From positions 1 through 10,744 of the forward strand of contig CAZHBD010000030.1 in NCBI GenBank assembly GCA_964530555.1: DNA of 10,744 nucleotides, written 5' to 3'. The notes under the pieces are model-generated. The model was not told where the DNA came from. It saw only the letters and a program-made list of their open reading frames with translations, and searched no databases. Within the stretch, counting starts at the first letter, position 1; the number at the start of each line of letters is the position of its first letter. Both the position numbers and the translations under genes were made by a program. The stretch comes from CAZHBD01 sp964530555. Lineage in GTDB: Bacteria > Patescibacteriota > Saccharimonadia > Saccharimonadales > AWTP1-31. Shown here one piece after another: positions 5,683-10,744 of the stretch.

Positions 5683-6969
5683 CTATTTCCAGAGTACGGC
5701 TAGTTGCCGGTTGAGTTTTTTTACAAAAGCTTCATCGGTATTACCCAACACGCCAAGTCCCCAAACATTATCAGCGAACATACTTGCGGCAACTGATTCA
5801 ATGCCGTCTTTGGTAATCGCTTTTATTCGACGCGGCACCTTGTAGTAATCCTCGACGTGTTCATCGAAGAAATAGCGATAACTGTAACCATTAGCAGTGC
5901 CGCCAACGGTTTGTCCGCTACGCTGGTACCGTCCAAGTGCATATTGCTTGGCTGCTTTTAGGTCCTGTGGCGCAATGTCACCTTTGAACACTCGTTGCAA
6001 TTCAGTGATAATGATATCGAAGAGTGCCGTAGCATTTTCAGGCATAACCTGAGCCCCAAACCACCAGTTTGCACTGTTCTTAGTCTGCCCAATGCCCGAA
6101 CTCATGTGATACACCAGCCCTCGCTCTCGCGCCGTACCGAGGATACGAGAATACAATGTTTCCGTCAGCATGCTGTTGATGAGGCTTAGACAGTCAGTCT
6201 GCCCGTCTGACAATCGTTGTTTTTTGAAGGTATCGGCATAAAAGTAAAGGTTATCGATAGTGTCGTTAGGTATATATAGAGGACGCGAAAGCCGCCGAAT
6301 AGGCTCTTCCGGCAGAACTAAATGACCTTCTCCTTCAGGCAATTCAACAGCACCGAGTAGCTTCTCAATGAGATGTTGACGACTTTTAGTAATCTTGCCG
6401 GCTATAACGAATCGCAGATTGCTACTGGTGTGAGTTGCTTGGTAGTGTTGCCGTAGGTCGTCAACTGTAACATTATCCATGAGCTTGAGCCGTTCTTGGT
6501 CGGTTAGCACGCTAAAACCATACCGTTCTCTCAGCGCAAGACTCAAATGCCGAAAATGGTTGTTGGAACGAGCAGTTAGCTCTTCGCGTACATTACCAAA
6601 TTCTGCCGTAAATTCATCATCTAAAAACAGTGGCTTCGTAATCGCCACCAGCAGGAGTTCTAAGATGCGGTCCCATTCAAAGTCGGCACATTCTGCCTCA
6701 TAGATAATGTCGTATGTACCGGTTGAAGCGTTTGAGTATGCCCCATTCTTTTCAAATTCAGCTTGGAACGCACGAGCACGCGGGATAAGCTCATTAGCGC
6801 CCAGCACCACGTGCTCCATCAAGTGTGGAGTTTCCCACTTTTCTTTCTCCACCAGATATTCTCCAGCCCGAAAGTTAAACTCATAGGTCATCACGCTAGC
6901 ACCAGGGATATGAATCAGCAACCCCTTGGCACCATTATCAAGCACGATCTCTTGGACAGTATGCTTCAT
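5683..6969 (-). CDS. M16 family zinc metallopeptidase (pitrilysin/processing-peptidase type)
   Basis: A 428-aa two-half M16 peptidase of the M16B size class. The inverted zinc motif is HLMEH, with ligands His49 and His53 and catalytic Glu52. Glu129 in GNVREEL, 76 residues after His53, is the expected third ligand. The N-terminal half also shows the family's GAYSNASTGTYDIIYEAECA strand (about 76-95). The C-terminal half has SRILGTARERGLVYHMSS (274-291), which supplies the conserved Arg/Tyr region. Everything needed for catalysis appears present. No signal peptide or membrane segment is visible, so it probably acts in the cytoplasm on peptides or small proteins. It starts 6 bp after the secA stop without a Shine-Dalgarno, suggesting coupling to secA translation. 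M16B enzymes often come as adjacent pairs; no partner lies in this window. The substrate is unknown. Confidence 0.93.
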   Translation of the reverse strand: MKHTVQEIVLDNGAKGLLIHIPGASVMTYEFNFRAGEYLVEKEKWETPHLMEHVVLGANELIPRARAFQAEFEKNGAYSNASTGTYDIIYEAECADFEWDRILELLLVAITKPLFLDDEFTAEFGNVREELTARSNNHFRHLSLALRERYGFSVLTDQERLKLMDNVTVDDLRQHYQATHTSSNLRFVIAGKITKSRQHLIEKLLGAVELPEGEGHLVLPEEPIRRLSRPLYIPNDTIDNLYFYADTFKKQRLSDGQTDCLSLINSMLTETLYSRILGTARERGLVYHMSSGIGQTKNSANWWFGAQVMPENATALFDIIITELQRVFKGDIAPQDLKAAKQYALGRYQRSGQTVGGTANGYSYRYFFDEHVEDYYKVPRRIKAITKDGIESVAASMFADNVWGLGVLGNTDEAFVKKLNRQLAVLWK

Positions 6970-6975
6970 GTCGAG

Positions 6976-9585
6976 CTACTTTTTACGTTTTCCTTTTGCT
7001 CGGCGCTTACGCTCTGCTTTTCGGGCTTTTTTTCGCGACGCAGTGGTGACTTTTTTCTTACTACCCGCACCTTGCGCTGCAGCTTCGGTAAAATCTTCCT
7101 CGTGAAACTCTTCGGCTTCAATGATTTTATCGGCGTTATCAACTGATTGGCGCGCCGCTCGTGTGAGGGCCGTTTCTGCCGGACGATCGAGTTCAGATTC
7201 CTCGACAGGCTGAGCGTTAAACAATGCCTGAACAACATTCTGTCGAAGCTCACCCTGCATCTCTTCAAACAGGTGTTGCCCCTGACGACGATACTCTACT
7301 AAAGGATCTCGCTGCCCTACCTGTATCCAACCAATCCCCTCGCGAAGATGATCCATGTTTTCCAGGTGTTGCATCCAGAGATTATCAAGAATTTGTAAGT
7401 ACACATCACGTTCGATTTTACGCATGACTTCAGCCGTAAAGGCTGCTTCACGCGATTCGTATAGCTCAAGCGCCTGAGTTTTGAGTACCTGACCAAATTT
7501 ATCGGCCGGCGTATCAAATAAGCGATCTAACTCAGCTTCATCAAATGGGAACACCTCAGTGATCTGTGCTTCATACTTATCTGTCGTAGCCAGGGGTGAC
7601 TGAGCGAGTACCTCGCACATTTCTTCAATCAAGATGTGTATACGCTTTTTAATATCGGGCTGGTTTAGTATCTCTCGGCGCATGCTGTACGTCGCCCGAC
7701 GATGACGGTTCATAACATCATCGTATTGAACGACATTTTTACGCTGATCGAAGTTGAAACCCTCTACTTTCTTTTGGGCTGCTTCGAGGCTTTTGGAAAT
7801 TACACGGTTCTCAATAGGCGTTTCGTCATCTACTTTTAGCCGCTCCATGATAGCACCGATGCGTTCGCCGCCAAAGATGCGCATTAGGTCATCCTCGGTA
7901 CTAACAAAGAATTGCGTTACACCAGGGTCACCCTGTCGTCCGGCACGGCCTCGCAGCTGATTATCGATACGACGTGACTCGTGACGCTCAGAACCGAGGA
8001 CGAACAACCCGCCTAGCTCTTTAACCTCATCGCTTAAGACAATGTCGGTGCCGCGACCAGCGATATTGGTGGCCAACGTCACCGCACCTTTCTGCCCGGC
8101 ACGAGCCACAATGGCAGCTTCTTTTTCATTATTCTTAGCGTTCAAGACCTGATGCGGAACGCCAGCTTTAGTCAGTAATCGGCCGAGTAGTTCGTTTTTC
8201 TCAATCGACACGGTACCCACCAAAACTGGCTGACCCTTGTGATAGAGCACCTTGATTTCTCGAACAATTGCCTTGAATTTACCAAGTTCAGTCTTGTAGA
8301 TACGATCCGGCCGATCAATACGTGCCAGCGGACGATTCGAAGGTATCTCGATAACATCGAGCTTATAAATCTGATGGAATTCTTCGCTTTCAGTTTTAGC
8401 CGTACCAGTCATGCCTGCCAGCTTTTCATACAGACGGAAATAGTTCTGGAAGCTAATAGTCGCCAGAGTCATGGACTCTTCCTGAACCTCCACGCCCTCT
8501 TTGGCTTCGATTGCCTGATGAAGCCCTTCGTTATAGCGACGGCCTCTCAGTAGCCGACCCGTGAATTCATCAACGATAACCACTTCACCATCGCTGGTGA
8601 CTACATAATCTTTGTCCCGCTTAAACAGCGCCTCAGCGCGCAGAGCTTGTTCCATATGATAAATGGTTCGAATGTTTTCAGTATTGTACAGCCCAGAAAT
8701 ACCGAGGATCTTTTCAACATGCTCCACACCTTCGTCGGTCAAAACGACACTTTTACGCTTCTCGTCCTTCTCGTAGTCTTTGTCCTCTTTGAGTTGTCGT
8801 GCAACTTTTGCAAACTGTGAATAAGCACTACCACTGGTAACGGCGGGAGCAGAAATAATAAGTGGCGTTCGCGCTTCATCTATTAGAATCGAGTCGGCTT
8901 CATCAACGATAGCAAAGTGTAGCTCTCGTTGTCGGAGCTGTTCTACTTCGCGAACCATATTATCGCGCAAATAGTCGAAGCCATACTCGTTATTGGTACC
9001 ATAAGTTATGTCTGATGCGTACGCTTCTTGGCGAGTGCAAGGCCTCAAGTGGCGGAATCGTTCATCTTCGTGATCTTTGTTGGTGTATTCTGGATCGTAG
9101 CGATATGACTCGTCGGCAATGATCACCCCAGTACTGAGGCCCAAAAAGTCATAAATCTGGCCCATCCATCCGGCATCACGCTGAGCGAGATAATCGTTAA
9201 CCGTGACAAAATGGGCGCCTTTACCGCTGAGCGCATTGAGGTAAATCGGCAAGGTAGCAACCAGCGTCTTGCCTTCACCAGTCTTCATCTCAGCAACATT
9301 ACCTTCATGGAGAGCCATTCCACCCATGAGCTGCACATCAAAGTGTCGTTGACCAAGTGTGCGTGTCGCTGCCTCGCGTACCACAGCAAATGCATCAGGT
9401 AATATTTTATCCAGACTGTCGTTATTAAGTCGTTTTTTTAGTACGTCAGTTTGCGCGCGCAACTGCTTGTCCGACATCTTATCGTATTTTGCCGCCAGCC
9501 CATTAATAACCTTTGCTCGCTTCTTATAGCGTTTAATGGTCTTGGCCTCGGGATCACCTAGAACACGCTTGAGTGCTTTTTTCAC
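6976..9585 (-). CDS. secA: Preprotein translocase ATPase SecA with a basic tail in place of the zinc domain
   Basis: Motor that pushes unfolded secretory proteins through SecYEG. The 869 aa contain NBD1 with Walker A MKTGEGKT (100-107) and VDEADSILIDEARTP (227-241). The preprotein cross-linking domain follows (about 241-370), then the SecA hallmarks NYFRLYEKLAGMTGTAKTE (381-399). NBD2 carries TNIAGRGTDIVL (506-517) and RIDNQLRGRAGRQGDPG (539-555). The helical wing/scaffold includes LDNLWMQHLENMDHLREGIG (733-752). Between YR and EAY (about 161-187) there is an acidic/charged insertion compared with E. coli. The C-terminus lacks the CxCx8C(H/C) zinc domain that binds SecB in proteobacteria. It ends instead in a tail (842-869) with 17 Lys/Arg in 28 residues. 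The start is GTG at 9585, with AAGGG 6 nt upstream. The CHAP protein is a probable client. Confidence 0.97.
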   Translation of the reverse strand: MKKALKRVLGDPEAKTIKRYKKRAKVINGLAAKYDKMSDKQLRAQTDVLKKRLNNDSLDKILPDAFAVVREAATRTLGQRHFDVQLMGGMALHEGNVAEMKTGEGKTLVATLPIYLNALSGKGAHFVTVNDYLAQRDAGWMGQIYDFLGLSTGVIIADESYRYDPEYTNKDHEDERFRHLRPCTRQEAYASDITYGTNNEYGFDYLRDNMVREVEQLRQRELHFAIVDEADSILIDEARTPLIISAPAVTSGSAYSQFAKVARQLKEDKDYEKDEKRKSVVLTDEGVEHVEKILGISGLYNTENIRTIYHMEQALRAEALFKRDKDYVVTSDGEVVIVDEFTGRLLRGRRYNEGLHQAIEAKEGVEVQEESMTLATISFQNYFRLYEKLAGMTGTAKTESEEFHQIYKLDVIEIPSNRPLARIDRPDRIYKTELGKFKAIVREIKVLYHKGQPVLVGTVSIEKNELLGRLLTKAGVPHQVLNAKNNEKEAAIVARAGQKGAVTLATNIAGRGTDIVLSDEVKELGGLFVLGSERHESRRIDNQLRGRAGRQGDPGVTQFFVSTEDDLMRIFGGERIGAIMERLKVDDETPIENRVISKSLEAAQKKVEGFNFDQRKNVVQYDDVMNRHRRATYSMRREILNQPDIKKRIHILIEEMCEVLAQSPLATTDKYEAQITEVFPFDEAELDRLFDTPADKFGQVLKTQALELYESREAAFTAEVMRKIERDVYLQILDNLWMQHLENMDHLREGIGWIQVGQRDPLVEYRRQGQHLFEEMQGELRQNVVQALFNAQPVEESELDRPAETALTRAARQSVDNADKIIEAEEFHEEDFTEAAAQGAGSKKKVTTASRKKARKAERKRRAKGKRKK

Positions 9586-9591
9586 AAACTA

Positions 9592-9596
9592 CCCTT
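9592..9596 (-). promoter_or_regulatory. Shine-Dalgarno of secA
   Basis: AAGGG on the minus strand, 6 nt before the GTG start at 9585. It supports the GTG choice. Confidence 0.6.
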
Positions 9597-9630
9597 TTTC
9601 CACCCTTAATCTGAAACTCTGTACCATGAT

Positions 9631-9659
9631 ATTGTACCGTACTTCACTTGAGGTGCGAA
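9631..9659 (-). promoter_or_regulatory. Probable sigma-70-type promoter for secA
   Basis: On the minus strand, -35 TTCGCA (9659-9654; 4 of 6 to TTGACA), a 17-nt spacer, then -10 TACAAT (9636-9631; 5 of 6). The predicted start near 9624 gives a leader of about 40 nt carrying the AAGGG ribosome site. It lies in the 92-bp hpf-secA gap, the largest on this strand. GGTACA occurs twice, 13 nt apart (9638-9633 and 9625-9620), over and just downstream of the -10. Confidence 0.5.
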
Positions 9660-9677
9660 CGTAATTTTACCAACGTT

Positions 9678-10046
9678 TCACACTTGCGTGGGACGTCGTT
9701 TAAATCGTGCCAGTAAACGGCGATGGAATTTCTCAGAAGTATGCAGTTCTTTATACTTTTTGAGACGATTTTTTAACGTAGTTTCTACGACATCAACTGC
9801 GGCATATATGTTAATGGTGGTTTCTTCAACGCGGATAGTGTCGTGCGGTAAATGTAGTATAACTTCACATGTACGCTCTTTTTTGTTCTTTGACTTGCTC
9901 CCCTTCAACTTGACTTCGGCGTGAGCAGACTTACGCGCATGAACCGACATATACAGATCTAGCCGGCCAATTTTCTTGTTAACGTACTTCTGTAAATCCT
10001 CGTCTACATCAACGTGCTGCCCACTAATTTCGATTTTCTGTATCAT
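9678..10046 (-). CDS. hpf: Short-form ribosome hibernation promoting factor (HPF/YfiA family)
   Basis: Binds the 30S decoding region and idles ribosomes when growth slows. The 122 aa cover the single beta-alpha-beta-beta-beta-alpha HPF domain: an N-terminal strand IQKIEISGQHVDVDEDL, a helix with YVNKKIGRLDLY, middle strands including AHAEVKLKG and TCEVILHLP, and the C-terminal helix IYAAVDVVETTLKNRLKKYKEL. The C-terminal dimerisation domain of long HPF is missing. A short basic tail (RRLLARFKRRP) replaces it, so this is the short class, which in gammaproteobacteria works with RMF or acts as YfiA. The ATG overlaps the serS stop as ATGA (10043-10046), and AAGGA lies 6 nt upstream. Co-transcription with serS would tie it to translation genes. 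The choice between HPF and YfiA behaviour cannot be made from sequence alone. Confidence 0.9.
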   Translation of the reverse strand: MIQKIEISGQHVDVDEDLQKYVNKKIGRLDLYMSVHARKSAHAEVKLKGSKSKNKKERTCEVILHLPHDTIRVEETTINIYAAVDVVETTLKNRLKKYKELHTSEKFHRRLLARFKRRPTQV

Positions 10047-10744
10047 ACTTGTTCCTTACCCCCCATAAACGGCCGTAGAACCTCTGGGACCACGACATCG
10101 CCGCCTTTAGTTTGATAATTTTCGATAATGCCGATTAACGGACGTTGCGAAAAGACAGTAGCGTCGTTGGTATGGACCAGTTCTACCCTGCCATCTGTAC
10201 GCCGTACCCGAGTTTTCATAGCGCGCGCCTGATAATCAGTTATGTAATCGGCGGTATGAGTCTCCCGGTAGCGCTGCTGGGAAGGCAGCCAAACCTCTAT
10301 ATCGACTCCTTTTGCGTTTGGACGACCAATGTCTGCAGTACATTTCTCAAGCACGCGATAAGGCAAACCGAGTCGCTGCATCAGGTATTCCTGAATAGCA
10401 ACCATAAACAAGTGTTCTTGTAGCGAATTGCCAGCAATCGTGAAACTTTCCATCTCAAGCTTATTGAACTGGTGCAGACGGAAAATGCCTTCGGTATCCT
10501 TGCCATAAGTGCCAGCCTCTTTGCGAAATGCGGTGGTATAGCCAACGTAGCGGAGCGGCAAGTCGGACTCATAGAGAATTTCGTTCATATACATCGGAGA
10601 AATGGTGTGCTCCGCGCTGGCATTAACCCAAAGGTCTTCATCTTCCAACTTGTACGTCTGCTCTTCTTTATTGAGCCGTCCTGTTGCCTCAAAGACCGCT
10701 TTTTTAGCAACAGCCGGAGGTAAAACCGGCACAAACGGTTTTGT
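10043..10744 (-). CDS. serS: Seryl-tRNA synthetase, C-terminal part (5' end beyond the window)
   Basis: Charges tRNA-Ser with serine. Only the last 233 codons and the stop are present. The frame stays open through the right edge, so the GTG at 10732 is an internal Val codon and not the start. The class II core is clear: motif 2 with FRKEAGTYGKDTEGIFRLHQFNKLEM, the serine pocket region CTADIGRPNAKGVDIEVWLP, and motif 3 ending in ENYQ plus VPEVLRPFMGG. The usual SSCSNxxDFQARR segment reads THTADYITDYQARAM. The usual HTLNGSGLAxGR reads HTNDATVFSQR with the motif 3 Arg kept, so the active site is divergent but probably functional. The N-terminal tRNA-binding coiled coil is not in view. It overlaps hpf by four bases. 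Confidence 0.95.
   Translation of the reverse strand, partial: TKPFVPVLPPAVAKKAVFEATGRLNKEEQTYKLEDEDLWVNASAEHTISPMYMNEILYESDLPLRYVGYTTAFRKEAGTYGKDTEGIFRLHQFNKLEMESFTIAGNSLQEHLFMVAIQEYLMQRLGLPYRVLEKCTADIGRPNAKGVDIEVWLPSQQRYRETHTADYITDYQARAMKTRVRRTDGRVELVHTNDATVFSQRPLIGIIENYQTKGGDVVVPEVLRPFMGGKEQV
10053..10057 (-). promoter_or_regulatory. Shine-Dalgarno of hpf inside the serS 3' end
   Basis: AAGGA on the minus strand, 6 nt before the ATG at 10046. It allows hpf to start independently or by coupling from serS. Confidence 0.65.

Noticed and set aside
6763..7146. Plus-strand open frame of 127 codons across the secA-M16 junction
   Set aside because: It is antisense to two firmly identified genes, shows no recognisable domain and has no ribosome site.
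6966..7268. Minus-strand open frame of 100 codons at the secA 3' end
   Set aside because: It lies in another frame inside secA. Its Lys/Arg richness mirrors the A-rich codons of the SecA basic tail.
3286..10045. Alternative code with UGA read as glycine
   Set aside because: UGA is the terminal codon of five genes at the positions expected from family length, and a full RF2 with SPF and GGQ is present.
1..10744. CRISPR array, tRNA/rRNA genes, insertion sequence ends, intrinsic terminators
   Set aside because: I saw no repeat-spacer pattern, cloverleaf arms, terminal inverted repeats or GC stem followed by a T-run. Gaps between genes are too short for most of these.

Overview
The window looks like a piece of a Candidatus Saccharibacteria (TM7)-type genome, or a close Patescibacteria relative. 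That placement rests on the gene set and protein styles: short HPF, SecA without a zinc tail, a SerRS with divergent motif 3, and compact spacing. It is not based on a marker phylogeny. UGA is a normal stop here: it ends five of the nine genes whose ends are visible (ftsE, the 4041-4583 gene, prfB, hpf, serS), and a canonical release factor 2 is encoded. This argues against the UGA=Gly code of Gracilibacteria and Absconditabacteria.

The layout is compact, and every gene but one lies on the minus strand. Reading in the direction of transcription (right to left): the 3' part of serS (seryl-tRNA synthetase) overlaps hpf (short ribosome hibernation factor) by ATGA. A 92-bp gap holds a probable promoter for secA (Sec translocase motor, unusually basic C-terminus). 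An M16 zinc peptidase follows 6 bp after secA, and prfB (RF2, no programmed frameshift) lies 17 bp further on.

Next comes the only plus-strand gene (4041-4583). It encodes a 180-aa protein of unknown function whose Ser-Cys-His spacing matches the chemoreceptor deamidase CheD. It converges on prfB with a 19-bp overlap of the 3' ends. On its other side it is divergent from ftsE.

The last block (minus strand, 3966 to 1) is a cell-wall and division cassette: ftsE and ftsX (ATGA overlap), a secreted coiled-coil CHAP peptidoglycan hydrolase resembling PcsB, and a membrane-anchored S41/C-terminal processing protease cut by the window edge. By analogy with characterised FtsEX-hydrolase systems, FtsEX would use ATP to switch on the CHAP enzyme through its coiled coil. 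The S41 protease may trim or clear wall-acting proteins.

Two initiation styles appear side by side. Four genes (S41, CHAP, hpf, secA) have Shine-Dalgarno sequences 6-7 nt from the start. ftsE and prfB instead have a -10 box 6-8 nt upstream of ATG, suggesting leaderless mRNAs. No tRNA, rRNA, CRISPR array, insertion sequence or convincing intrinsic terminator was seen, and no gene-free stretch exceeds 100 bp.
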